Positions 34,126 to 42,634 of a DNA stretch of 51,755 nucleotides are shown here, piece after piece. The position numbers were made by a program, and so were the translations under genes. The notes beneath the pieces were generated by a model. That model did no database searches. It saw nothing but the letters and a program-made list of their open reading frames with translations, and was not told the origin of the DNA. Where the stretch lies: assembly GCF_023227745.1 (NCBI RefSeq), contig NZ_JALKBX010000014.1:1-51755 (forward strand), given 5' to 3'. How positions within the stretch are numbered: position 1 is the first letter of the stretch; each line of letters begins with the position of its first letter. The stretch comes from Natroniella acetigena (GTDB taxonomy: Bacteria; Bacillota; Halanaerobiia; Halobacteroidales; Halobacteroidaceae).

Positions 34126-34375
34126 AAAAAATCTAAGAGCGGATTTTTTCATCATGAAGGGTTCAAAGAACCCGAAGGGAGAAGTAAGAAACAAATGTAC
34201 AGTTTACAATTTACAATGTACAGTTAAAAAAGCAATGAATAGTTAATAATGAATATTGAATAGTTAAAGGTCAGGAGCTTAAGAGAAAAAGCAGTGAGCA
34301 GTGAGTAGTAAACAGTTAAGAGCTAAGTAATAAAGAGCAATAAAAAATCTAAGAGCGGTTTTGACTTTGAGGTGT
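34126..34375. repeat. dispersed intergenic repeat, single copy plus partial copy
   Basis: Starts with AAAAAATCTAAGAGCGGATTTTTT (positions 34127-34150, itself a hairpin), then the GGGTTCAAAGAACCC hairpin and a GTACAGTTTACAATTTACAATG 7-bp-unit tract, the same order as the 36.3-kb tandem array but more diverged. A second truncated AAAAAATCTAAGAGCGG begins at about 34344. Between them are AGTTAAGAGC and AGCAGTGAG-like short repeats. No ORF. Confidence 0.75.
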
Positions 34376-34398
34376 TTAACTGTCAACCGTCCCTACAG

Positions 34399-34447
34399 GT
34401 CTTTGTCAAGACCTTTCGTGAAATCCATAGAAACCATATCTACTGTA
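34399..34447 (+). mobile_element. fragment of the lysA-leader element family
   Basis: CAAGACCTTTCGTGAAATCC and the following 25 nt match, with substitutions, the internal segment of the 13.3-kb element around 13590-13620 (CAAGACTTTTCGTGAAATAC, then CATATCTAC). Same orientation as rimM, ending about 35 nt before its start. No terminal hairpin remains, so it is a relic or a chance-retained leader segment. Confidence 0.5.
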
Positions 34448-34481
34448 CACTGCAAACTGATATTTAAAGAGGTGATTAGTT

Positions 34482-34991
34482 ATGAGTGAAGAATTAATTA
34501 CGATAGGTCAAATTACTCGGCATCAAGGGAATAAAGGTGAAGCAAGGGTTATTCCTCTCACTGATTATCCAGAGCGATTTGAGTATTTAGATCGGGTTTA
34601 TTTAGTTAAAGATGATCAGACTAAGGATGAAGTAATGGTTGAAGAAATCAGATACCATAAACAATTTATTATTATTAAATTTGCAGGGATAGATGATATT
34701 GGAGAGATTATGGCTTATAAAAATTTCTATCTGCAAATTCCTCAGGCAGAAGTGGTTGAGTTACCAGAAAATAATTATTATTTATATGATATTATTGGAC
34801 TTGAAGTTTATACTGTCCAAGATGAATACTTAGGGCAGGTTGAAGAGGTCTTAGAGACTGGGGCCAATGATGTCTATGTAGTAACTAAAGATGGTAATGA
34901 AATTTTAATTCCAGCAACTCTCGAGGTGGTTTTAGAGATAGATTTAGAGCAAGGAAGAATGGAAGTCAAGTTACCTTCGGGATTAAGGTAG
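34482..34991 (+). CDS. rimM: ribosome maturation factor RimM
   Basis: 169 residues with the N-terminal RimM beta-barrel (TIGQITRHQGNKGEARVIPLTD) and C-terminal PRC-barrel (NNYYLYDIIGLEVYT, LIPATLEVVLEIDLEQGRMEVKLPSGL). It assists 30S head assembly through S19. ATG 34482 follows AAAGAGGTGAT. It is encoded 8 nt before trmD. Confidence 0.95.
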   Translation: MSEELITIGQITRHQGNKGEARVIPLTDYPERFEYLDRVYLVKDDQTKDEVMVEEIRYHKQFIIIKFAGIDDIGEIMAYKNFYLQIPQAEVVELPENNYYLYDIIGLEVYTVQDEYLGQVEEVLETGANDVYVVTKDGNEILIPATLEVVLEIDLEQGRMEVKLPSGLR

Positions 34992-34999
34992 GTGTTAAG

Positions 35000-35737
35000 A
35001 TGAAAATTAATGTGTTGACCCTATTTCCTGAAATGTTTAAAAGTGTTTTAGGAACTAGCATGTTAGCTAAAGCAAAAGAACAGGAGTTGATCTCTGTAGA
35101 TTTGATAGATATTCGAGATTATACTCAAGATAAGCACCGTCAAGTTGATGATTATCCTTATGGTGGAGGAGCAGGAATGCTTTTAAAACCAGAACCTATC
35201 TTTAGAGCGATTGATGATGTTGATTACCCTAGTCAAACTCCGATAATATTTTTAACCCCCCAAGGAGAGACCTTTAATCAAGCTAAAGCTAAAGAACTTG
35301 CTAATTATGAAGAATTGATCTTATTATGTGGACATTATGAAGGAGTAGATCAACGGGTAAGAGAGGAATTGATCACCAATGAAATTTCGCTTGGTGATTA
35401 TGTATTGACTGGTGGAGAATTGCCAGCTATGGTTTTAATTGATGCTGTTGCTCGATTGATCCCAGGGGTGTTGGGTAGTCAAGAATCTGCTGTAGAGGAC
35501 TCTTTCTATCAAGGAATATTAGATTATCCGCACTATACTCGTCCTAGGGATTATAAAGGATTAGAAGTACCACAAGTCTTATTAAGTGGAGATCATGGTC
35601 GAATTGAGCGGTGGCGGAGAAAGAAGGCATTAGAAAACACATTACATAAACGACCAGATTTATTGAAAGATGCTGATTTATCTGTACAAGATCAGGAATT
35701 ATTAGCAGAAATTAAGCAGGAGTTGAAGGAGGAGTAA
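35000..35737 (+). CDS. trmD: tRNA (guanine37-N1)-methyltransferase TrmD
   Basis: 245-residue SPOUT methyltransferase that makes m1G37 and prevents frameshifting. Diagnostic segments: MKINVLTLFPEMF, DYPYGGGAGMLLKPEP, LLCGHYEGVDQRV, EISLGDYVLTGGELPA and PHYTRPRDYKGLEVPQVLLSGDHGRIERWRR in successive parts. The AdoMet trefoil knot spans the middle third. It starts 8 nt after rimM. Confidence 0.97.
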   Translation: MKINVLTLFPEMFKSVLGTSMLAKAKEQELISVDLIDIRDYTQDKHRQVDDYPYGGGAGMLLKPEPIFRAIDDVDYPSQTPIIFLTPQGETFNQAKAKELANYEELILLCGHYEGVDQRVREELITNEISLGDYVLTGGELPAMVLIDAVARLIPGVLGSQESAVEDSFYQGILDYPHYTRPRDYKGLEVPQVLLSGDHGRIERWRRKKALENTLHKRPDLLKDADLSVQDQELLAEIKQELKEE

Positions 35738-35738
35738 A

Positions 35739-36308
35739 ATGGAACAACAGGTTTATTTAGCTTTATTACATAACCCTGTTTATAATAAAAATATGGAAGT
35801 AATTACTACTACAGTAACCAATTTAGACTTACATGATATTGCTCGAGCCAGTAGAACATATAATATTGGTCAGTATTACATAGTTAATCATTTAGACTCC
35901 CAACAAGATTTGGTCAATCGAATGAAAGATTATTGGGCAGGAGATTTTGGAGCAGAATATAATCCTGATCGTAAAGAGGCATTCAGTGTACTTGAGATTA
36001 AGGCTGAGCTTAAAGATGTAATAGCAGATATAACGGCTAGGGAAGGTAAAGAACCAACTTTAGTTACGACTGATGCTAGAACTTATTCTAATACAATTAG
36101 TTATAGAAAATTGCGCCAAGAGATTGCTAAAGGAGAAGAAGTATATTTGATTTTATTAGGGACAGGTTGGGGCTTGACCAAAGAAACTATGAAATCTGCT
36201 GATTATATCTTGGAGCCAATTTATGGGCCAGGTGATTATAATCATCTGTCAGTTAGAAGTGCTGCTGCTATTATTTTGGATAGATTGTTAGGAGAAGTTT
36301 GGTGGTAG
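35739..36308 (+). CDS. SPOUT-family RNA methyltransferase
   Basis: 189-residue protein of the RNA methyltransferase family found next to trmD in many anaerobes. Features: VYLALLHNPVYNKNMEVITTTVTNLDLHDIARASRTY near the start, VTTDARTYSNTISY in the middle, and LLGTGWGLTKE plus EPIYGPGDYNHLSVRSAAAIILDRLL at the end, a SPOUT AdoMet-knot pattern. The target RNA is unknown. RBS GGAGGAG lies in the trmD end. It is followed at once by the tandem repeat array. Confidence 0.85.
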   Translation: MEQQVYLALLHNPVYNKNMEVITTTVTNLDLHDIARASRTYNIGQYYIVNHLDSQQDLVNRMKDYWAGDFGAEYNPDRKEAFSVLEIKAELKDVIADITAREGKEPTLVTTDARTYSNTISYRKLRQEIAKGEEVYLILLGTGWGLTKETMKSADYILEPIYGPGDYNHLSVRSAAAIILDRLLGEVWW

Positions 36309-36820
36309 AAAAAATCTAAGAGCGGATTTTTTCATCACGAAGGGTTCGAAGAACCCGGAGGGGAAGTAGGAAACAAATTTACAATTTACAATTTACAATG
36401 TACAATGTACAATGTACAGTTAAAAACCAAGTGATAGAGAGTAATAAAAAATCTAAGAGCGGATTTTTTCATCACGAAGGGTTCGAAGAACCCGGAGGGG
36501 AAGTAGGAAACAAATTTACAATTTACAATGTACAATGTACAATGCACAGTTAAAAACCAAGTGATAGAGAGTAATAAAAAATCTAAGAGCGGATTTTTTC
36601 ATCACGAAAGGTTCGAAGAACCCGGAGGGGAAGTAGGAAACAAATTTACAATTTACAATGTACAATGTACAATGTACAATGCACAGTTAAAAACCAAGTG
36701 ATAGAGAGTAATAAAAAATCTAAGAGCGGATTTTTTCATCACGAAAGGTTCGAAGAACCCGAAGGGCGATGTAAGAAATAAATTTACAATTTACAATGTA
36801 CAGCTTATAGTTGAAGAGCA
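36309..36820. repeat. tandem array of four ~130/137-bp repeats with internal 7-bp VNTR
   Basis: Units start at 36309, 36446, 36576 and 36713 (spacings 137, 130, 137). Each begins with the hairpin AAAAAATC / GATTTTTT, then GGGTTC-GAA-GAACCC, GGAAACAAATTTACAATTT, a run of 7-bp ACAATGT/ACAATTT units, and AAAACCAAGTGATAGAGAG. The 7-bp difference in period equals exactly one ACAATGT unit. The last unit is incomplete and diverged. No ORF; not CRISPR because spacers are absent. The remaining 36820-36937 shows nothing recognisable. Confidence 0.9.
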
Positions 36821-36937
36821 AAATCTTAAAAGCTTAAGACCGTTGAAAAGTCTTATGTTTAGGAGCTTAGAGTGGTTTTGAATTTATTTTTTTAACTGTC
36901 AACTGAATAACAAAAGAAATTAAGGGGAAAATATAGC

Positions 36938-36966
36938 TTGTAATTAGATTTGGCATGTGTTATAAT
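36938..36966 (+). promoter_or_regulatory. promoter of rplS
   Basis: TTGTAA (36938-36943), a 17-nt spacer and perfect TATAAT (36961-36966). Confidence 0.7.
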
Positions 36967-36972
36967 AATTTA

Positions 36973-37022
36973 CGGACAAAAACAGGCGGTCCTCTGGCTA
37001 ATATAGTTAAGAACGTTTTGTG
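36973..37022 (+). promoter_or_regulatory. possible L19 autoregulatory leader
   Basis: Short leader between the promoter and the ribosome site. GGACAAAAACAGGCGGTCC can form GGAC/GTCC, while ACAAAAAC can instead pair with GTTTTGT just before the RBS (37014-37020), giving mutually exclusive structures. Firmicutes rplS genes often carry an L19-binding leader; whether this is one is unverified. Confidence 0.4.
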
Positions 37023-37037
37023 AGAGGAGGAAAGAGT

Positions 37038-37382
37038 ATGAACTTAGTTGATATTGTAGAACAAGAGCAATTACGTGATGATATTCCTGAGTTTGGCCCA
37101 GGTGATACTGTTAGGGTTCACCTTAAGGTTCAGGAAGGTGGGAAAGAAAGAATCCAGGTTTTCGAAGGTATTGTAATTAAAAGACAAGGTGGTAGTGTAC
37201 GCGAAACCTTTACTGTAAGAAAGATATCTTTCGGTGTTGGAGTTGAGAGAATCTTCCCATTACATTCTCCAAAGATTGACAAGATTGAAGTTGCTAAACG
37301 TGGAGATGTTAATCGAGCTAAATTGTATTATTTAAGAGAGCGTCAAGGTAAGGCTGCTCAAGTACGAGAAAAAAGAAATTAA
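37038..37382 (+). CDS. rplS: 50S ribosomal protein bL19
   Basis: 114 residues, [33 protein letters not shown] and [23 protein letters not shown], standard for L19 at the 30S-50S interface. ATG 37038 is chosen over 37020 because GAGGAGG at 37023-37029 is its ribosome site. An imperfect hairpin with a TCTTTT tail follows at about 37408-37441. Confidence 0.97.
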   Translation: MNLVDIVEQEQLRDDIPEFGPGDTVRVHLKVQEGGKERIQVFEGIVIKRQGGSVRETFTVRKISFGVGVERIFPLHSPKIDKIEVAKRGDVNRAKLYYLRERQGKAAQVREKRN

Positions 37383-37459
37383 TTAAATTGTACTTAAATT
37401 TATTTAAGAAGGGGACTGGCTGTGTAGGCTTGTCCTCTTTTGTATAGGAGTGTCTATTA

Positions 37460-37972
37460 ATGATAGATAAAGAGACGATTAAAGAATATTTGGAAGCAGT
37501 TGTTGTGGCGGTAGTAATTGCCTTTTTTATTATTAATTTTGTTGCTCAAGCTTTCTATATTCCTTCAGGTTCAATGAGACCTGAATTGCAGCCTGGAGAT
37601 AGAATCTTTGCTAATAAATTTATTTATAGATTTCGTGAACCACGTAGACAGGAGGTAGTTGTCTTTAAATATCCTGTTGAGCCTGAACTTAACTTTATTA
37701 AAAGAATAATTGGTATGCCTGGTGATCGAGTCGAAATTGCTGATGGGCAGATTTATATTAATGATCAAGTATTAGAAGAGGATTATGTAGTAGAAAAGAT
37801 GTATAGTGATTTTTCAGAGGTTGAAGTTCCTGATGATAATTATTTTGTATTGGGAGATAATCGGAATAATAGTGAAGATAGCAGGTATTGGGGCTTTGTT
37901 CCGCGTGAAAATATCGTAGGACAAGGTAGTTTTATTTTTTGGCCGCTAACTAGAATAGGGCTGATTAATTAG
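37460..37972 (+). CDS. lepB: signal peptidase I
   Basis: 170-residue type I signal peptidase. One N-terminal membrane helix (about 13-31) is followed by the catalytic Ser38 in IPSGSMRPEL and the general base Lys81 in NFIKRIIGMPGD, then LGDNRNNSEDSRYWGFVP. It removes signal peptides of exported proteins, for example the two DD-carboxypeptidases in this window. It is encoded between rplS and rbgA as in Bacillus. Confidence 0.96.
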   Translation: MIDKETIKEYLEAVVVAVVIAFFIINFVAQAFYIPSGSMRPELQPGDRIFANKFIYRFREPRRQEVVVFKYPVEPELNFIKRIIGMPGDRVEIADGQIYINDQVLEEDYVVEKMYSDFSEVEVPDDNYFVLGDNRNNSEDSRYWGFVPRENIVGQGSFIFWPLTRIGLIN

Positions 37973-37987
37973 AGGGGGATAAGTTTA

Positions 37988-38836
37988 ATGTCAATTCAAT
38001 GGTATCCTGGTCATATGGCTAAAGCTAAGAAGAAGGTTGAAGAAGGTTTAAAATTAATTGATGTAGTAATTGAGTTATTGGATGCTAGAATTCCATTAAG
38101 TAGTAGAAATCCTGATATAGATGATCTTTTGGCAGACCAAAAGAGAATTATTGTACTTAATAAGAAGGATTTAGCTGATCACAAACGAACTAAAGAGTGG
38201 AAGAGATATCTTGCTAAGTCAGCTCCAACGTTAGCTGTTAATTCTTTGACTGGAGCAGGAGTAAACCAAGTTTTAAATTTAGCTCAACAAATAATGAAAG
38301 ATAAGTTGTCTGCTCTAGCAGATAAGGGACGTAAAGAACGTGATATTAGATTAATGATAGTTGGTATTCCTAATGTTGGAAAGTCACAATTGATTAACCA
38401 ACTTAGCAATAATAAGAGTGCTCGAACCGGAGATAGACCAGGTGTTACTAAGGGCCAACAATGGGTCAAGTTAAGAAAAGGTTTTGAGTTATTAGATACT
38501 CCTGGGATTTTATGGCCTAAGTTTGAAGATCAAGAGGTTGGTTTTAAACTAGCAATTACGGGAGCGATTAAGGAGAAATTGGTTGAAAGTGAGTTGCTTG
38601 CTTATAAATTAGTTGAAATCTTACAAGAAGTTGCTCCTAACAAGTTAAAAGAAAGATTTAACTTAGATCAATTGACTCCTGATACATATCAGTTAGTAGC
38701 AGATATTGGACGGAAGCGTGGTTGTTTGCAGTCGGGAGGAAGAATTGATCGGGAGCGGACGTCTAAGATAATTATTAAGGAGTTTCAGGAGGGTAAATTT
38801 GGTAAACTTACATTAGAATTACCGCCAACAGTTTAA
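37988..38836 (+). CDS. rbgA: ribosome biogenesis GTPase A
   Basis: 282-residue circularly permuted GTPase (YlqF/RbgA). G4 (VLNKKDLAD) precedes G1 (VGIPNVGKSQLIN) and G3 (LLDTPGIL), with the N-terminal IQWYPGHMAKAKK signature and an RNA-binding C-terminal ANTAR-like domain. It acts late in 50S assembly. RBS AGAGGGGGAT precedes ATG 37988. Confidence 0.95.
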   Translation: MSIQWYPGHMAKAKKKVEEGLKLIDVVIELLDARIPLSSRNPDIDDLLADQKRIIVLNKKDLADHKRTKEWKRYLAKSAPTLAVNSLTGAGVNQVLNLAQQIMKDKLSALADKGRKERDIRLMIVGIPNVGKSQLINQLSNNKSARTGDRPGVTKGQQWVKLRKGFELLDTPGILWPKFEDQEVGFKLAITGAIKEKLVESELLAYKLVEILQEVAPNKLKERFNLDQLTPDTYQLVADIGRKRGCLQSGGRIDRERTSKIIIKEFQEGKFGKLTLELPPTV

Positions 38837-38874
38837 TTATTTTTGTTAGGAGTTAAAGATAAGGAGTTGTTAGA

Positions 38875-39651
38875 ATGGATTTATCTAAGTTAACGATTAA
38901 AGAGGTTAAAGCTGAAGTTAAAGTTTTAGAAGAAATATCACAAGAGCTAATTGAGAAGCTGGCAGCTGATTCTAGAAAAGGGATTCAGAAGTTGGCCCAG
39001 CGGCTTGTCCGTCAAAAGGAGAAAAGACAACAGACTATTGCCAAATTTAAACGGATGAGCCAACATGAAGATAGATTACGCCAGCAAGGTTACAATTTGA
39101 TTGCAGGGATAGATGAGGCAGGTCGGGGGCCTCTAGCAGGACCAGTAGTAGCTGCTGCTGTTATTCTACCAGAGGATACTTTAATCTTAGGTGTAGATGA
39201 CTCTAAGAAGTTATCCGAAAAGAAACGTGAAGAATTATTTACACTTATCCAAGAGCAAGCGTTGGGTATTGGGGTTGGAATTATTGATAGTCAAACAATT
39301 GATCAGATTAATATTTTACAAGCCACCTATCAGGCGATGAGAGAAGCAATTGCTGATTTAGAGCGGGTACCTGATTATTTATTGATTGATGCTGAACATC
39401 TTCCTGACACCGATCTAGCACAGGCAGCAATTACTGAAGGAGATAGTAATAGCGTTTCAATTGCTGCTGCTTCTATTATAGCTAAGGTAACAAGAGATCG
39501 ACTCTTGGTTGAATATGACCAACAATTTCCTGAATATAACTTGGCCCAGCATAAAGGCTATGGAACCCAAGAACATATTCAAGCTTTAGAACAATATGGG
39601 CCAACTTCAATCCATCGTACTTCCTTTAAAATAGTTAAAAATTTAAGCTAA
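38875..39651 (+). CDS. rnhB: ribonuclease HII
   Basis: 258 residues. A non-catalytic N-terminal extension of about 65 residues is typical of Firmicutes RNase HII. The catalytic core is IAGIDEAGRGPLAGPVVAAAVIL (Asp-Glu), with VDDSKKLSEKKRE, LIDAEHLPD and the ASIIAKVTRDRL, HKGYGT segments. It removes RNA from RNA-DNA hybrids. It is encoded after rbgA as in Bacillus. Confidence 0.95.
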   Translation: MDLSKLTIKEVKAEVKVLEEISQELIEKLAADSRKGIQKLAQRLVRQKEKRQQTIAKFKRMSQHEDRLRQQGYNLIAGIDEAGRGPLAGPVVAAAVILPEDTLILGVDDSKKLSEKKREELFTLIQEQALGIGVGIIDSQTIDQINILQATYQAMREAIADLERVPDYLLIDAEHLPDTDLAQAAITEGDSNSVSIAAASIIAKVTRDRLLVEYDQQFPEYNLAQHKGYGTQEHIQALEQYGPTSIHRTSFKIVKNLS

Positions 39652-39664
39652 CTGGAGGCATGTA

Positions 39665-39895
39665 ATGTTGCTTAAAGCTGGTACTAAGTTAGAAGGGGTT
39701 GTCCTAGAATTAAAAGAAGATAGTGCAGTGATTAAATTTGATCAGAAAGCTATTGAAGCTCAAATAATGACCGATTTAAAAGTGGGTCAAAGAATTACTG
39801 TTGAGGTTAAGGGTTGGTATCAAGGAAGAGTTATTTTGAAAATTTTGGGTACAGATGATAAATTATCTGCTACCAAAATTGATATTAAAGCTTAA
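39665..39895 (+). CDS. hypothetical 76-residue protein after rnhB
   Basis: Not recognised. Mostly beta-strand-like, with the pattern LKAGTKLEGVVLELKEDSAV and VGQRITVEVKGWYQGRVILK, suggesting a small OB-like or S1-like barrel. RBS ACTGGAGGCA, 13 nt after rnhB, so it is probably co-expressed. In Bacillus a longer gene of unknown function (ylqG) occupies this place; this could be a shortened counterpart, which is a guess. Confidence 0.55.
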   Translation: MLLKAGTKLEGVVLELKEDSAVIKFDQKAIEAQIMTDLKVGQRITVEVKGWYQGRVILKILGTDDKLSATKIDIKA

Positions 39896-39944
39896 TAGAG
39901 TGAACCCCCCCGCAATAAAACTTGGAGGGGTCAATCTATAGTGA

Positions 39945-39979
39945 GAGATAATCACTTAAGTGACTATCTTTATTTTTAT
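39945..39979 (+). terminator. terminator of the rplS-rnhB operon
   Basis: AGATA A TCACTT / AAGTGA C TATCT stem (one mismatch), followed by TTTATTTTTATT. A shorter C/G-rich inverted pair (CCCCCC, GGAGGGG) lies before it at 39905-39930. The remainder up to the palindrome at 40241 holds no recognisable gene. Confidence 0.75.
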
Positions 39980-40240
39980 TATATGTAAATAAGTAAAAAT
40001 AAGTACAGATAAGCTCTAGTAATCATCAGAAAAAATTACCAATGAACAAAAAATGGTTAGGAAGTTTCAATAATTATTTGATGATTTGACCATAAAAAGC
40101 ATTAAAATATTTTTGTATACTATATATAGTATAATGCAGATAGCCACCTACTACATACAGTATGTTTTTGATGGTTTCATCATTAATTAGACTTTTTGAG
40201 GTTGAACCATTTAATAAAAAAGAACATATAAGATCAGTAA

Positions 40241-40280
40241 AGCTATGGGAAGGATAATAAATATTATCCTTCCCATAGCT
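40241..40280 (-). terminator. long perfect palindrome downstream of metF
   Basis: 18-bp perfect stem AGCTATGGGAAGGATAAT with loop AAAT, about 58 nt past the metF stop. It is probably the metF transcript end; there is no clear T-run, so it may also serve as a 3' protecting hairpin. Confidence 0.65.
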
Positions 40281-40337
40281 CATTATAAGTCCAGAAAAAG
40301 ATTATTAAATTGCTTAATTTATAAGTTTGAATAAGAT

Positions 40338-41906
40338 TTAAGCTTTCTGACTCTTATCTCCACTAGTTGGAGGAGCAATATCAATTCTTTCAGATACATG
40401 ATCGCGTCCCATAAAGAAGTTAATCCAAGATGATGTACGATATAAATCCCAGTTAACTGGAGGAACAATATATTCTTGTAACTGTTCTTCTTCTCCGTAA
40501 GGCTTCAATCTATCATAAACTCTAACATAGATACATTTTTGTTCCTTTGGATATACTTCACACCAGCCATCTCTACTACCACCACACGCACCATTTCTTT
40601 GGTTCTTTGGACATTGAGACATCGGACATAGATAAGCTAAATCAAATAGTGCACAGTCTCCACATTCCCGACATTCATTAGAAACTGTCTTAATCACACG
40701 CTCCATAAGATCAAATGGTCCTTCGAAAATACTATCTTCAACAGTTTTACATAAAAATTGCATCGGTTTAAATAATGGACTAGCTGGCTCAAAGAGAGCA
40801 TGGTGCATTACTCTAAAGCTACTATTAACAAACTCCTTACTTGGTTTATGATTTCTAGCAGCAGGTTTATCAGTATTTAAGCCAGTCTCTTCATCCTTTT
40901 CAAAGTAATAGAAGCCATCTTCCATTGGGTAGTCAAACTCATGGACAAGGTCTTTCCAATTAGGAGCTAACTCTTCTCCTTTTTCAATGATGAACTCTAA
41001 ATCCTCATAACTCATACCATGACCAGCAATGTGTACTCCAGCAAAACCCATACCTTTTTTGAAAGCATACATCTTAGCTGCTCTTTCAAGTCCAGCCTGA
41101 TGACCACCATCGTCAGCATCCTTCTCCTTAGCTAAATCAGCAACTAAGTCATCAGTAACAACACATCCTGGAATGCGGTTAGCATTCATAGCTCTAGAGG
41201 CACCATAAGATAGGACATATACATTACCGATAATTGGAATATCCCAACCTTGTTGTTCTACAAACTTAATTAATTCATGGTATTTACGAGCATCATAACC
41301 AAGTTGAGGAATGATATATTCTGCTCCTGCTTCAACCTTTTTCTTTAACTTATAATATTGAGCCATCTGCTCTGATTCTAATGCCTTAAATGGAGAAGCC
41401 GCTACTCCTGGGAAGAAATTAGTCGGCTTTAGACTATTAGAACGACCAAAAGCATCTTTATACTCTAGTCCGTCATTAAGATCTTTCATTAACTCTACTA
41501 TATGAACAGGGTCAAAGTCATAAACAGGTCTGGAACGACCATTATAGCCACTTACTGGATAATCACCTGTCATTACCAAAATATTATTGACATTTTCTCG
41601 TTCCATAGAGTAAAGAAAACTTTCAATCTGATTTCTATTCTTATCTTTACAAGTAAAGTGAACTAAAGGTTCAATTCCCATCTCTTTAATTTTGATACCT
41701 AAATATTCAGCAGAAATAGCTGGATTTCCTCCTGGATTATCAGTGATAGTTATAGCATCTACTTTACCTCCTTCAACGGCCCTTTCTGTGTTTTTAAAGA
41801 TCATCTCCTGGTTGGCTTCTCTTGCTCCACGTCCTGGTACTAGCTCCCAGGTTATGGTGAATTCATCGTCATTTAAAATAGATTCTTTTAGTTTGTTTGT
41901 ACCCAT
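40338..41906 (-). CDS. metF: methylenetetrahydrofolate reductase fused to MetV-type zinc domain
   Basis: 522 residues. The N-terminal TIM-barrel MTHF reductase part has ITWELVPGRGAREANQEM, DAITITDNPGGNPAIS, HFTCKDKNRNQIES and NILVMTGDYP. The C-terminal about 100 residues are Cys-rich (CRECGDCALFDLAYLCPMSQ, CPKNQRNGACGG, CEVYPKEQKCIY), like the MetV/MTHFR-C domain of acetogens. There MetF and MetV are separate proteins; here they are one chain. It converts methylene-THF to methyl-THF, in methyl-branch or C1 metabolism. RBS GGGAGATGAG precedes ATG (41906). It lies on the opposite strand to its neighbours and separates rnhB from yraN, with element copy 2 only 45 nt upstream. Confidence 0.88.
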   Translation of the reverse strand: MGTNKLKESILNDDEFTITWELVPGRGAREANQEMIFKNTERAVEGGKVDAITITDNPGGNPAISAEYLGIKIKEMGIEPLVHFTCKDKNRNQIESFLYSMERENVNNILVMTGDYPVSGYNGRSRPVYDFDPVHIVELMKDLNDGLEYKDAFGRSNSLKPTNFFPGVAASPFKALESEQMAQYYKLKKKVEAGAEYIIPQLGYDARKYHELIKFVEQQGWDIPIIGNVYVLSYGASRAMNANRIPGCVVTDDLVADLAKEKDADDGGHQAGLERAAKMYAFKKGMGFAGVHIAGHGMSYEDLEFIIEKGEELAPNWKDLVHEFDYPMEDGFYYFEKDEETGLNTDKPAARNHKPSKEFVNSSFRVMHHALFEPASPLFKPMQFLCKTVEDSIFEGPFDLMERVIKTVSNECRECGDCALFDLAYLCPMSQCPKNQRNGACGGSRDGWCEVYPKEQKCIYVRVYDRLKPYGEEEQLQEYIVPPVNWDLYRTSSWINFFMGRDHVSERIDIAPPTSGDKSQKA

Positions 41907-41951
41907 AATCTCATCTCCCTTTTTCGTTTATTAGTTATAAATATTAATTTT

Positions 41952-42463
41952 TTGACGCTCCACTGAGTAAGTTCACGTGGATTCCTCATTCCTAGAAACT
42001 AGCCTATTTCTGCTAATATCAAGTATTAAGTAAAAAATGAGGTCTTACAGTTTCTCCAGAGGCTTGAAATCCCGTACGCCCTACGGTAGATATAGTGTTT
42101 ATGTGTTTCACGAAGAGTCTTGTTTTTTTTAAGACTCGTAGGTTGTACGATTAGATTTTCTGATACTTTGAATATTTTACCTACGTGTCTTAACAGACAC
42201 TTCGTAATAAATTAGCAACAGAGTAGCTTGGTGCTTGGTTTTCACTTTAATTCCCTTTGCAGTGCTTTTTATATGAGTAGTTTTTGAGTTTTAAAACCAT
42301 GAATCCTTATATACTCAGTTGTGGATTTATCACGTCAGGTTTTGTCTGTAAGAAGATTTACTTTAACTGTTGTCAGTATATCATATTTTAAAAATAATAT
42401 CGAATTGTTTTCAAAATAGCACTTACATCTTGAGGGCAAGCCCATCAGGTTTTACGTGCAAAA
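41952..42463 (-). mobile_element. non-autonomous IS200/IS605-like element, copy 2, in the metF leader
   Basis: About 512 bp, collinear with the 13302-13753 element but on the minus strand. The left end (42463 side) has TTGCACGTAAAACC and the GGGCTTGCCC hairpin; the right end (41952 side) has GAGGAATCCACGTG...GTGGAGCGTCAA. It keeps ATATGATATACT, the core GTAAAATATTCAAAGTATC (42162-42180, one mismatch to copy 1), CGTAGGGCGTACGGG and GGAGAAACTGTAAGACCT. It has roughly 60 extra bases after the left end. No ORF. Its right end faces metF, 45 nt from the start codon. Confidence 0.75.
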
Positions 42464-42553
42464 TTTACAACCTGTTATAATGTTTATTCTATACTTAAAT
42501 TAAATTTCCTTCTTAAATACTAATTAATAGTTAGAAAAAAATTAAAAAATTTT

Positions 42554-42583
42554 TTGAAGTTTTGATTTAGTTTAATGTATAAT
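42554..42583 (+). promoter_or_regulatory. promoter of yraN-comM
   Basis: TTGAAG (42554-42559), an 18-nt spacer and TATAAT (42578-42583), about 50 nt before the yraN start. Confidence 0.5.
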
Positions 42584-42634
42584 TCTTCTTTTAGTGGTTA
42601 ACTTATCTTAATAATAGGGTTTGGAGGTAAATTA

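Noticed and set aside
36309-36820. Regularly spaced repeats resembling a CRISPR array
   Set aside because: Units are 130-137 bp and nearly identical throughout, without unique spacers; no cas genes are present.
41692-41934. Plus-strand 80-codon frame over the metF 5' end
   Set aside because: Antisense to a clearly conserved protein region; no independent support.
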